Source: Plasmodium coatneyi (Eukaryota > Apicomplexa > Aconoidasida > Haemosporida > Plasmodiidae). From it: a stretch of DNA of 64,000 nucleotides. The DNA lies in assembly GCF_001680005.1 (NCBI RefSeq), contig NC_033566.1, positions 62,001 to 126,000 of the forward strand. The letters are read 5' to 3'. Under the pieces are notes generated by a model. The model worked only from the letters and a program-made list of their open reading frames with translations, ran no database searches and was not told the DNA's origin. The position numbers were made by a program, and so were the translations under genes. Below, in pieces: positions 47,062 through 59,336 of this stretch (its first letter is position 1; every line of letters starts with the position of its first letter).

Positions 47062-49005
47062 ATGGAAGCGGATACTAATGCATCAGATAACGATTTAGCA
47101 GATAATAATTTAGAGAGCCAAGTTCCCGATGAACCTGAAGTTGACAATGTTGCGCCAGATGGAGATGCACTAGAAACAGAACCAGCAATTTCTGATGAAC
47201 TAGAAAATGAAACATTGCTTGATGAGGGGACAGAAGGCGATGTGCTGGATGGTGATGTGGAAATCGATAATGTAGAGTTAGAAGAAATGGCTGATGAAGG
47301 AATGCATGCGGAGGATGATGTAGACGAGGTCTCTATAGACCCCGATTCTACGGATAACCCAGAGTTAGGTGATGAAACGGTGGAAAATGAAATGCAAAGC
47401 GATCAGCCAATGGATCATGAAACAGCAATTGAGGAAATGGATAATCATTCTGACGCACCTGAAGAAATAGCAGATGATACATACCAAACCGATGGAAATG
47501 TAGATGCAGAGGACGACGCTGATGGAGTAATAGACAGTGAAGATGTAGCCGATGAACCGTTAGATGATGATGTCGCAGCTGAAGAAATTACAGACGATGA
47601 TAAGGTGCATGAAGATTCGGAGAACATGGATGATTCTAATCTAAAAGATATTGATTCAGAGGACGCTAATCTAGAAGCTGATGAGCACAAAGATGCGGAA
47701 GTGGAAGATAGCGATAATGCTAATAGCGGAGAGGTAGAAGATCTTGTAGCAGATAGTTCCGACACTGTTAGTACAAATACAGATGACAGCAGCAATAACA
47801 CGTTAGATAGTAAGATAGTAAGCACTCCTAGTTTTTTGAGTAGAAAAATATTTGATAATAACTTCCTCGTTAAATTTGAAGACAACGCTTTTCTACAGAA
47901 ACTAAAAGAAAGCTCCAGGAACCTATTCACCGTAACGGGGTTTTTAGGTTTCGTTTTTTCAGTTTTAAGTGTTGCTTTTTTTACAATAACGTGTGCTCAT
48001 TTTCTGAAGGAACTTTCAATGGTAAGTCTAAAATTTCATGCAAAAGTTTTTTTTTTCACTTAAATGGGTAAATAATATGTTGTGCACATCTGAAGTAATT
48101 TTTTCATGTTAAACGTGCCTTCACTTTTTTATATCTTCTTCATTTCGAATCTTCTTATATGCCTTATTGTTCTCCTCCCCCACTTCCCCTTTTTTTTACA
48201 GTCGTTAGAGAGGCAACAACAGAGTATATATGCTAAAGGGGATCCATTGCTGACTACTCAGGCAACCCAGTTTTATCAAAACACTCCAGATGCAATGGAA
48301 AAATGGAAGGAAAACGAATGGAACACATGGAAGAGAGAATTGGATTACAGCTGGGAAGAATTCAACGAATCTGTAGAAAATGGGAAACAGAAATGGCTTG
48401 TAAATAAGAACAAAGATTGGGAAGACTGGCTAAAATCTATGGAAAAGAAATGGACGCATTATAATGACGGAGTAGATAGAGAATATAATTCAAACCTTTT
48501 TGAAATATCTGTATACTGGAATGACCAACAGTGGGAAAATTGGTTAAGAACACAAGGAGAACAATTCATGGAGTTAGATTGGAAAAAATGGATGTATGAA
48601 AATAAATTCTCCTTAGACGCTTGGGCTTCAAAAGAGTGGGCCAAATGGAAAAAAGACAAAATAACGTCATGGTTGTTCTGTGACTGGAAAATTAATGAAC
48701 AAAAACATTGGGAAGATTGGGAAAATAAGACATGGCCAAAATTATTGCATTTAAGAGACAGAAAAAACTGGATCAAATGGAAGGAAAGAATCAAAAGGGA
48801 ATGGCAGGAGTGGAAAAACTGGGTACAGGAAAAAGATAACGTATTCGTAAGTAACAAATGGAATTGTTGGTCCAAATGGAGAAATGATAGACGAGCTATG
48901 TTTGATGATTGGATGAAGCCTTTTATTGAAAAATGCATAAATGAAAAACAGTGGAATGTGTGGAAGGAACAAAGAAATTATGCAAATAGCAGAGTGTATG
49001 CCTAA
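47062..49005 (+). CDS. Tryptophan-rich antigen (TRAg / Pv-fam-a type)
   Basis: Two exons: 47062-48021 and 48202-49005, donor ATG|GTAAGT, acceptor TTTTACAG, phase 0; 587 residues. Exon 1 starts MEADTNASDNDLADNNL and is strongly acidic for about 260 residues (Asp/Glu repeats such as AEEITDDDKV), then a hydrophobic segment FTVTGFLGFVFSVLSVAFFT near its end. Exon 2 holds the Trp-rich domain, with Trp about every 8-10 residues: MEKWKENEWNTWKRELD, KDWEDWLKSMEKKW, QQWENWLRTQGEQF, KTWPKLLHL, KWNCWSKWRNDRRAMFDDW. This two-exon form and C-terminal domain define the TRAg family, whose members bind erythrocyte or reticulocyte proteins. The long acidic N-terminus is an uncommon feature. Confidence 0.93.
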
Positions 49006-52000
49006 GAAGCAAAGCATAAAAATAGTTAACCAAGTAAAGCGAGTGTGAGGTAATTCGAGCAATCTGCATTCTCGCATTCGAATTATTAATCCTAATATCA
49101 TTTGCCCAACAAATGGAGAAAAAAAAGGAACGAAATATTTAGTTGCTATAAAGAAAATTATGGTAAAATGAAAATTCGTCAAAATTAGGAGATATATCTG
49201 TAAAATCATTTGAGTGCCTGCTTTATTCCCGTTCTGAATAAGATTACATGCACAGCAGAACAATGAGCTCACCTCAAAGTCTATTTCTCTCGCTACCACC
49301 AAATTTAAGTACGCACAGATTTAAAAAGGCGAATTCGTAGAAATGGTTATAAAATATATGTCACTTAAAAGAAAAGTATAGTTCTTCTCAAAATTGTCTG
49401 TATTGCATATGTGTATATATACACTCATAGTAGCTAAATTTGTAATGCGGTGCCATTTTTTGAAATACTGATCTTCTCATATTAGGAAAAGTAGTATATC
49501 ATCCTCACGTTCCACATTTCCAAAACAGTAGTAATCTGTTTGACGTTACATCAGCAGTTTTAATATATGTTTTTTTTTCTCTTTTTAACATGTACAATTG
49601 TAACAATTATTTGTTACAATTTCTATATTTCAATTGTGATATATATGTATCATTACTTACATAAATATATCCTAATGTTTCAACATTAGTTTTAGGCGAC
49701 TTTTCTTTTATTTTATTCTCCTTTTTTTTTTTTTTTTCTTTTTTTTTTTTTAGAACTTTTAATATTTTTTCCCTGGTAGATAATGAAAAACATTAATCTT
49801 GTTAACAAACATTATTACCTCATAATCCATCCTTTTAAATAATTGTTCGCAGTAGCGTAACAGCATCGTTACATAAACGGTCACTTTGTAAGTACCATGT
49901 TCGTTTCGTTTGCTCTGTTTCTAAGAAAGGTCACTCAAAAAGCACAGCTAATTCTATAGACATGCATTTGCATATTCCGTGGGCGCTACTTCATCCCTAC
50001 GAGGATCTCACTGTTATAGCAGCGTTATTGTGTAATCCCTGTATCAGTATATGCTAAAATAGAAAAGCAATTTTTGCAATAATTCCTGTAACAACGGGTC
50101 AAAAGCTACTCTATTACCTATTCGTTCGTATGCACATGCGCATCATATCATTTTGCAAAACCCATGTTTAATTTTCCTTATTCTATCACTATTTTCTATA
50201 TTTTTTAATTTCTCTTACACTAAGGATGGCGTTATTTTTCGAATATCTCCAACATGTATCTTTATTTATTTGCACAGTTTTGTCTACAATAAGCAAAATT
50301 ATGAGAAAAAGTTTTTGACCTACGGTTCTTACGAATGCCAAAATTTCAACATTCGTTTTAACATACCGTGTAAAGGTGGCGTAAAAACAGAAAAACATTT
50401 CTTTTATACGTTCAGCAGTTAAGCGAAAACACTACAACAAAAATACGCAATAAAAAATGTAAAATATCTTTTTTCGAAAAAGATTTAGAGCCAAGCAACA
50501 TAATACAGGAGCTCGTACCAAATGTAGGACACCAAATTGAACGTTAGCGCGTTTAAAAAATGGACAATTAAGCATGCTTTTTGCTATGAATGGTTTACCA
50601 CAAAATGGGAAATTCCGTTAAGGAACATAAAATTGGAAGGGTCACCAATCAAAGTGTACAATAAAATTTATGTTAAGCCCGTAAATATATTCCGAATGGA
50701 AGAGCTATACGTATAGAATTAGCAGGATAGTGGCTCATTGTATAGAATCCTTTAAACTTGAAAACCTTAAAATGGAGGAATCAACAAATTAGTGAAAAGA
50801 AGCACATCACCATCTGTGCTTTTTCCTACAAATGATCAAAATGGAAAAGAGACAAACATATTTTTACATAATCAATGAATAAACCCACGTGAACATATCC
50901 CTTTGGAATGAATAAATAGTTCACCGAATAATTAATAAAAACACTGAACAAAATGGAATTGTCCTTAAATATTTTCTACAAACTTGGTATATACAGTATC
51001 CGCACGTCATTGTACCATTAATGGAAAAAAAGGAAAAAAGCACACAAAGGGAACAATTCAAAATGGAAAATCACTCCCTTGTCCCAAGTAATATTCCCAA
51101 TTTGATGACGTTTTGAGCTCATATTTATTCTTTTCAACACAAACTGATGATTTATTACAAAAAATGGAAAAACTGAAAATTCCCATCAATATATTTTCTA
51201 ACATCAAGTTGCGGAAAAATTAGTACTCACCTTTAGGATGGTTCATGGGCTTTCCAAAAATAATTACCTTTATTCCAATGGTTCTGCGTATTAGGGATCC
51301 ATTTGCACATTAAATAGTTCCGTTTGAGGAAAAAAATTGTGCTATTTCTATAATTCTTTTACTTCACGCAATTATGCCCTATATCTGAATTGCTCCCGTT
51401 CGGCCTAACAAAAATTGGCCAAAAAATAGTGCCGAACGAATGTAAAATTTAATGATAGAAAAATGCTATTTTCTAACTTTCATTCATTTCATACACAATA
51501 ATCTGTACATTTTCCTTTTGCAATTTTTAGTAAAGTTGCAAGGTTTGGCTTTTCCCACGTAAACATAAATATATACATATAGATCTGCGCGCGAGAGGAT
51601 ATATATTTCAAGAACTTTCTGTATATATATAAATTTCATTTTCTGTGTGTAAAAATTTTTATGTATCTAAACGAAGTGTGAATAACATTATGCCTTACCC
51701 ATGTTATAGTACATTATCTCATAGCGTTTTATTTTTTTTATTTTTTTTGGCTCCGGTTCTGATAGGATAAAGTTGATATGTTTTCAGTTATGAATATTTT
51801 TTATGATCAAATTCCAGCTGGTATGGCAGGGTAAGGTATTTTCACTCACTGATAAATCAAACATGATTATTAAATTATTTTAACATAAAAAATAATTTAA
51901 TAGAATTCTGTATAATATATCATTCTCTAAATACCCCCTTGGTTGATCCTTTTAGCACATTTTTCTTGTTTTATTAGAATTAACTGCAATGCGAAATGGA

Positions 52001-52690
52001 CTTTATATGAGCGAGCCTTATATACTTATTTTAATATATGCACACACAAGCGAACGCATAAGGGTTTTAAATTATTTTGGCCTATTTAGTACCCCCCCAA
52101 TAATTACTATGTGTAATTCTTCAAAGCACCGTTTTGTATTTACCCATAATTGAGCTATATTATATAATTTAACGTGTGTGTCCCCCTCCGTATATTCGTC
52201 TGGCTATTCATATTCTTCCTACCTTTTCTTTCATTTTTTACACTTTTAAAAATTCGGTAACCTTTTTTCCCAGTAATTACGTGACGCAAATTTTTTTTAA
52301 TTTTTTTTTTTTGGAAAAATATTATAAAATAGCAACAGGGGTTTTTTATATATACATTTATTTTTACGTTAGTTTGTGTTATTTTATAACAAATTACATC
52401 CGTAAACATAAAGTTCCAATGATTTGTGTTAAGCAGGTAATTCCAGTGCGATATTATTAAAAGTATTTCTTCTTTTCTGATTACGAGTAAAAATTTAGTA
52501 TCATTTTTATTCTTAGAAATAAAATTAACACTACTTTTTTTTCATTTTAGTTACTTCCAATTTGATGTGTAGGAAGTTTCAAACGATTCGTATTGCTGAA
52601 AAACAATTAAAATTTGAAAGCAAAAGCTGAAACCTAATTACAAAAAACGTAAATAACATAAAGAAATATACCACCAGTAACAGGAACAAA
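49006..52690. other. Long intergenic
   Basis: AT-rich, with poly-T near 49720-49752 and a spaced AAAATGGA motif across 50560-51180 (see findings). A frame at 50153-50422 starts hydrophobic (LIFLILSLFSIFFNFSYT) but has no ATG. No other gene signal. Confidence 0.4.
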
Positions 52691-53561
52691 ATGCTGCACC
52701 TTTTCGTCAAGCTTTTTCTATTTATTTCTCTCATCTATGTGTTACAAAATTTTAATCATGTAAGACCATAATATGGATGTTAAATAATGCAAAATGAAAA
52801 AAGGCCCTTTCTCTTATTCTTCATTTTTTTCATACTTCCTTTAATCTAATTGGCATAATCGAATACTCCATTTTGTACAAAATCGCACACATGCTTTTTT
52901 CCCCCTTTTTAGGGCACACATTATAACCCTAGCAACTGTCCACAAAATGTGAAATCCAGAAGCGACTTTATAATGGGCCGACAATTAGCCCATTTCCACG
53001 GACATCACCATGGACATGGCCATCATGGTGTTCATAACCACTGTACCGATACCTTTGGGGGAACTTGTAGAACAGGAGATCCCACCTCCATTAATAAATA
53101 TAAACGTGATCCCTCATACGATTTCCCATTTGACCGACCTAAGAACAGGTTACATAGAACGCAATCATTACACCACCGTATTTCCTCATATTTCTTTTAC
53201 AACAACTATAGGTACGACGACTACCACCGACTGCGTTACTAATTTATCATGTTCCCCCATAATTCCTCCCTGCAGAAATCGATTTTTTAATTTCTTTTCA
53301 CATTTTCTTCATACACCAATGGTTGTTGATCCAGGCTACGGGATGGTACCGGGAGTAATGCATGATCCTATGATGGCTGGCATGGGCCATCCTGCTTATC
53401 CACCATTAACAGGCTACGTGGGATTCGGGAGTCGATATATAGCCCCAATGATAGCGTCGTTTATGGGATTACCATATTACGGTAAAGGATTAGTAGCATT
53501 TTTTTTACTCTTAATACCAGTAATTATTATTCTAGGTATAGTGGCTGCTGTAGTGGGGTAA
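52691..53561 (+). CDS. His-rich exported protein with C-terminal TM
   Basis: Three-exon model: 52691-52759 (signal LFVKLFLFISLIYVLQNF), 52913-53211, 53276-53561; 217 residues. Exon 2 has GRQLAHFHGHHHGHGHHGV, a PEXEL-like RQLA directly followed by a His/Gly run, an order like that of P. falciparum KAHRP (RTLAQ then His runs). The reading frame changes between exon 2 and 3; a 64-base GTACGA...CCTGCAG intron restores it (phase 2) but is short for Plasmodium, so a frameshift is the alternative. Exon 3 is Met/Gly/Pro-rich (DPMMAGMGHPAYPPLTGYVG) and ends in a hydrophobic segment (GLVAFFLLLIPVIIILGIVA). The stop overlaps a possible donor (G|GTAAGC), so one more exon is possible. Confidence 0.68.
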
Positions 53562-55426
53562 GCTTTAAATTTCTTAATTTCTTTTCTGTATAATGGAAGG
53601 GACATAATACAGAAAATGGTTTATTGTATTTATCAAAATGAAAAGTATGATTAATAAAAACAATGGACATTGTACATAACTGAAAGTAGTAAAGCAGAAT
53701 ATCATAATATTATGAAAAAAGGAAAGACACCTAAATCATTAAATTAAAGAGCATAACTTGCTTACAGTTAATTACTCATTTATTGAGTATTAAGAAAGAT
53801 AAAATCCATATGGCCTATTCTAAGCATCCTATACAATTGCGCACTTTTCAATATACTAATACAGATTTTTTCTTAATGTATAAATATTTTCGAGTAACTT
53901 TTCTTCGGATGATATTTTTAAATTTTTTCTCCTAAGAAATATCCATTTATTAGTACATAAATATAAAGTTAAATCAGAAGTTACATATATTTTAATGTTA
54001 ATCTGCACAACTATATATTTTATGGAAGCCAAAAAATTTCGAGAAGATTTAGTACATGTGTATATATAAATTATTCATTTTTATCGCATTTTGATAAAAT
54101 ATTTATCAAAAAAAAAATATATATTAAGCGAAGAACGCAGAAGAGTTAAACACAATGTGAAAATTTCCAAATGATGCCAACTGACACAGATTAGAAGTTA
54201 AAGGAGAAAATTTCTTTTTACTACATGAAATATAAATACACCCCCTCTATGTTTTGAAATGTTTTTCATACATGTGTCTTATTTTAAGGCGCACTTTTTG
54301 CACACTTCTTACTTTCTCTATACACAAGAATAGTTGCTTTACCACTGTTCCAATTTTCCGTAGCCCTTTATGTAGTTATAAAACTCGAACAAGTAAATTC
54401 TTTAAATATTTAATATACCAAACGGTTAGTGGAAATTTGGAGGAAAATTATTTCAAATTTTGTTCGCGAACTCACTAAAAAATAATTATAAATATCTTTT
54501 CTTTCATACTCCAAAAGGAAAAGAAGCGGTGCGTCATAAGGTACTCATTGAATGTACCTCTGAATGGGAAAACTATAAATAGGGAACAATTTGTCCATTC
54601 TCAATTTTTTTTCTCTACCTAGAAATGTCATAGTAACAAAAAATATACATACTGCTTTTGAGATGGTGGAAGCAAATGTTGCCGCTCTATCTTCACCCAC
54701 GTTTTAGTTTGCGAAAAAATGATAAATTTTTCGTGCTATTAACCGAAAAGAAGTAACAAAATTGTAAAGCTAGCTCATATTCATACATGATGTGATATTC
54801 AGTAAAATACGCTGCATACATCTAAATTAATTTATCACCTGTTGAAATGTATATATATACATGTATACACAACATATAAGATTATTTTTACAAATAAATA
54901 AAGGTGCGCTAATGTAACTATTCTTGAGATTACATGTTCGACCAAATAATTTAATTATGGTATATGTTTATAAGTAGTATCTTGGTTTTCCATCCCCTCT
55001 TTTGTTTTCTCATTTGTTTCCCCACGACTAGCATTCTTAATTCTAAATTTTAATGATAACCATTTTTTCCTTTTTCCCTACATTTTAATTATGTGACAAA
55101 ATGTATACATTTCCTTCTTAGTAGCAATTTTTATGATAAAAAAAAAATATCTTATTTATTAATGGCAACTATTTATGTGGACCATATTTATAAATTCTAC
55201 GTTGTACTTTTCTTACGTAGAAGAAATAAATGGACATGTTCTTGATGGAATGCCCCAATTTATTTGCGCGTAATCGAAAAGCATATTTGCTTAATTCAGT
55301 TGGGAGTCTAACCACCGCCACCACCATCATCCGAACTCCAACCTAATAGTAAATGCATTTTTATGCGTCTGTTATATATTTGAAAAAAAAAAATAGAAAA
55401 AAAAATCTGATACGACTGGTTATAAA
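53562..55426. other. Intergenic, AT-rich
   Basis: No persistent frames; TA microsatellites near 54055-54125. Probably UTR and promoter. Confidence 0.4.
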
Positions 55427-56377
55427 ATGATAAACATTAATACCAACTCTAAAAATGAAACACATGGAGCAAGAAAAAAAAAGTCGCCATCCAATTTATC
55501 GTTATACCCAACTGTAAATTTTAACCCCTCAAATGTAAGGGTAGTTAAAGTTACCACTTTTGTAAGCATTGTACTCCTGTCCTTTTTATTCCTCAATTGT
55601 CATTTTTTCATTCGGTATGTGACGCACAATTCTTTTCTTTAAATTATATTCATCTTAGTACATATGTTTATGTAAACATGCCGGTAGATGCTTACTCCCC
55701 CAGAATTGCTACCTCACTTTTTAATTAATAAATAGTTAAAGACACATATGATCATTGCACAATTCTGCTACACAACTCCTCTTTTAATTTATAGCAACGA
55801 CAAGAAATATGATAACAGCATTGGCACATTCCAAATTGAATTAACTCTACCAAATGGAAGGACCTTAGCAAAGAACGAAACGTTTAATGCAGAAGAAGAA
55901 ACATTTTTCACATTTAAAGATGAAAACGATGAGAAACTCCGAAGAGATGATTCGCCATACTTGAAAGTGTACACTAATATAAATGATCTAAATGATCTAA
56001 GTGTAAAATCGTCAGAAATATGGAAAAAAGCGATTCAAAATATGAAGGATGATTACTATAAGGAAACAATTCAAATGGATGACAGATGGAGGGATTTTAT
56101 GTGGACCATGAAATGGGAAAAACATTACATACAAAACGTACATCGCATGATTAATAAAATTCTTCAAGACTTAAACAATTCAATAACAGAAAAAGAAAAA
56201 ATAATTAACACCTGGTTGCAAATGTCTGAAGAGGACCTAGAATTTTTCCTCAAATGTGTTAAGGAACAGTGGCATAAGGTGCTTTCGGATAAACAAGAAA
56301 AAACTGTCCAGGATGAGCAAACGATGAATGAAGATGCCAAAGATGGGGAGAACCAACTCGACGAAAAAAAATTGTAA
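55427..56377 (+). CDS. Small exported-type protein, Trp-containing
   Basis: Two exons: 55427-55614 and 55795-56377, donor GTATGT, acceptor ATTTATAG, phase 2; 256 residues. Exon 1 has a recessed hydrophobic stretch (VTTFVSIVLLSFLFLNCHFF). Exon 2 contains NGRTLAKNE, a PEXEL-like RTLAK with Lys in place of Glu/Gln/Asp. The rest is helical and charged with several tryptophans (SSEIWKKAIQNMKDDYY, RWRDFMWTMKWEKHYIQN, NTWLQMSEEDLEFF, VKEQWHKVL) and an acidic end. It may be a short relative of TRAg or PHIST proteins; not assigned. Frame intact. Confidence 0.78.
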
Positions 56378-57361
56378 CAAAAATGTAAAACCAAGCAACG
56401 TTTACATCAAATGAATAAATTCACTAAAATGAAACGAAGTATTAAGCAGCGTTGCCATACTCAGATCCAAATCAACAATTATCAAATGAATTAAAAATGT
56501 GAAAAATTTATTTTATTTTTTTTAGTGTGAATTTTTAAAATATTCTAAAGCGATTAGTCAGATAAGCTGAAACACGTAAAAGATGAATGTTCAGCGAGAA
56601 AAAAAAAAAATTAATTTCATAACATCTCATTTTTAATTATTTTTTTTATTTTTTACATATAATATGATTTTTGCACACGCTATAATTTGTGCATACTACT
56701 GTGGCTTATGTTGTTATAGATTACTTATAAAAACATGAAGTTCATATAACATTCCTTTTTTTCCTACATTTCATTTTCTTTTCCTTTTATTATTTTTTTT
56801 TTATGAAGACCCTGAACCCTCACTTACTTTTTTCGTGCATATGGGAATATTCATACGTCGCAATTACCTTTACACTTTTTATTAACCATTTCTGCATTTA
56901 CCATTCCTTTTTAATAATATTATTTGCAATAGACGACATGAACTCTTCCCCTGCACACATGTTCAAAATAGGAAACATAGTTGTTTTAAAGATTTTTTAC
57001 CCCTTTGAATTTTACCCCCCGCCGACTGTTATAGTGAGAAGACGGACACAGAAATGTGTACAATTATATGTGTATCATTAGAAGTTACGTTTTTTATGCA
57101 GCTCCTTCAACTTGAATCCCTAAAAATGGGATAAATTTTATGTGATCATGCCGCAAATACGACCTATAAAACGGCAGTGTTGTGTAATAATAACACAGGC
57201 AGAAATATGCGAAAGCGTAAATAAAATTTTTTAAAGTTATATCAACACTTCAACGCGGTGTGTTATAACCTTACACTGTTTCTAAGGTTAATTTAATCCA
57301 CTCAAAGGCATGCAAAATGAAGGACAAAAAGAAACTCTTAAAATATAGCTACCCTGGTTAC

Positions 57362-57581
57362 GTTTTCCTCGTTTATATTTACAACTGTGAAAGAAGAATA
57401 TACCATCGCATCGTATTTATATAGAAAGGAAAAACTCGAAAACGCATACAAGTTATCTGTATCCCCATCCGTCTGGTTGTATCTCTGTAAATACTCGTAC
57501 ACGTAACTATTCACAAATTCGAATCTTAATTTAAAAGGATCATATTGCTTTTCCATGCAGATTGAAATTTGGCGAACATTT
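57362..57581 (-). CDS. Candidate internal exon, gene unknown
   Basis: Minus strand: after ATGGTAG the frame reads NVRQISICMEKQYDPFKLRF, then FVNSYVYEYLQRYNQTDGD and VNINEEN before a GTAACC donor. Composition is coding-like on the minus strand only. Exons on either side were not found; the simple reading from an ATG at 57595 to a stop at 57338 is the alternative (85 residues). Confidence 0.38.
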
Positions 57582-58536
57582 CTACCATTATACATAAAAA
57601 AAAAAAAAAAGACAATTTTTTATTCACAATTCTTTTTGCGCACAACTTTGCATGTACTATTCTTAAATCAAGAATGCTTATCCCCTTTTTCATTTCTCAT
57701 TTTAAAGCTTCTTATATTTTATGGTTGTAATTTCATAATAAATCATTTGTTAAGAAATATAGCCCCTTTAAAAAAGTTCGTCGTCGTATAATTTTGCTTT
57801 ATAATTATTTGAAATATCGAAAAAAAAAAAAAGGGGATAAATATAAAATGGAAAAACAGCGTACATCATTTTCAGGGCTGAATAAACATTTCACCCAATT
57901 TTTTTTCTTACAATTCATAATTATTCGTTAAGTTGAATTAAAAGGAAGAACGTTCATTTTTTTGTTTTTTTTATACATGTATATATATATAATGTAGCAA
58001 TGCGCATTCATTTGCATCAGAGCGTAAACGTGATTTGCACTTTTAATGAAACGTGTATTGTTTGTATGTATATAATATATTTTTTAATGCAACAGGTTTG
58101 TGTAAAAAAATATGTGGAAGGGTTATCGGCCGTTACCCGTCTCGTGTATTTTCCAGTTAGATCATTATATTAGTAATAAGTAGTAAACATACACATTGCC
58201 GCAAGTAATGGACGAGAGGGTGGGGAAAAATCTGATATGAAGGTTCACAACTTAGTGGCATCAGAAAATGTCCCATTTTACACATACATATTATGAATGA
58301 TACATACATATAGCAGCTCTAAATGTGACCCATTTCTAAGGGGTGAATTTCAAAACAGACATTATGGCCATATTTGATTATTTTGATTTCTCTTACACCT
58401 TCAATCCCCTAGGTTCTTTTCTTCGTTAATCTCGCTGTGATGCTACGAAATCGATAGTATGTTCATTTTTTTGCTGCACCATTTTCTTCCCCCTCCCCTT
58501 TTTCTCATAGCTCTATAAATGATCTTCTAAAAATCA

Positions 58537-59336
58537 TTAAGCCTCAATGATATCGTTTTTCTCTGCTAATTCAGCTGCTTTTTTGGCTGCTTCTTCAGCC
58601 ATTCTTTTAGCTTTTTGGCATGGGCATTCTCCAGTTGAGGCGGCACTTTTCGCTGGTTTTGCGCCTTTGTTTTTGCAGGTGCATCCAGAATGTGCGTGAT
58701 GATGTTCTTCGTGCTCTTCTCCAGTTAATAAGGACAGTGGAAGCATTTTTGCCTGCAGAAAAGGAATGTAAAAAGAGTAATTTATATGGAGAAGGTAAAA
58801 ACAGGATATTAGGTTTCTAAAGGTTCATAACACCGAGTGGGCTTCCGCAGGCTAAAATAAGCGCGGCCCTCTCCCTTTTTCTGCGAAAGCACAAAAAGAG
58901 CTCTTTTTTTTCAAAAGAACCTATAGAAAAATGAAGTTTCACAAAATACGCAAAGAAAACTTACCAAATTTTCAAAGTGTCCATTTTTGTACATGTAGAT
59001 AAAAATTACAAGGAGAAATATTAAACCCAAAATAGCTACACCTCTTTTGTCAAAAAGGCTCTTAAAGGAATCTTTCATTGATTCTATTAATGGTTTATCT
59101 TCCTCTTCTTCGTCTTCTTCCTTTTCGCAAGCTCCAGTAACAGAATCATCATCAGTAGAGGAGCCCATAAAGCCACTGAATATTCCTCTCACATAGTTAT
59201 CTGCACCCTTAAGAAGCGATGGGATTGAGCTCAGCGAAGATGATGCTTCTTCTTCGAGTACTGGGATAATATCATCCGCATGTTTAGTTTCATCGGCAAA
59301 GGATAAATTAAGAGAACTATTGCTACTATCTTCCAT
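58537..59336 (-). CDS. Single-TM, signal-less protein with His/Cys-rich tail (MAHRP1-like)
   Basis: Minus strand, two exons: 59336-58965 and 58752-58537, donor GTAAGT, acceptor TTCTGCAG, phase 0; 195 residues. There is no N-terminal signal peptide or PEXEL. Exon 1 is acidic/Ser-rich (MEDSSNSSLNLSFADETK, then EKEEDEEEEDK) and ends with one membrane segment (VAILGLIFLLVIFIYMY). Exon 2 begins AKMLPLSLLTGEEHEEHHHA, has a Cys cluster (GCTCKNKG, GECPCQKA) and a helical Ala/Glu/Lys end. A signal-less single-TM protein with a His-containing C-terminus and two exons is the layout of MAHRP1, a PEXEL-negative exported protein of Maurer's clefts. The match is by architecture only, so no symbol is given. 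Confidence 0.75.

Noticed and set aside
50153..50422. Possible signal-peptide exon
   Set aside because: The hydrophobic start has no ATG in frame and no downstream exon; T-rich DNA gives such frames by chance.
56803..57081. 92-codon plus-strand frame with two hydrophobic stretches
   Set aside because: Has an ATG but is T-rich, lacks a family signal or splice partner, and may be chance.
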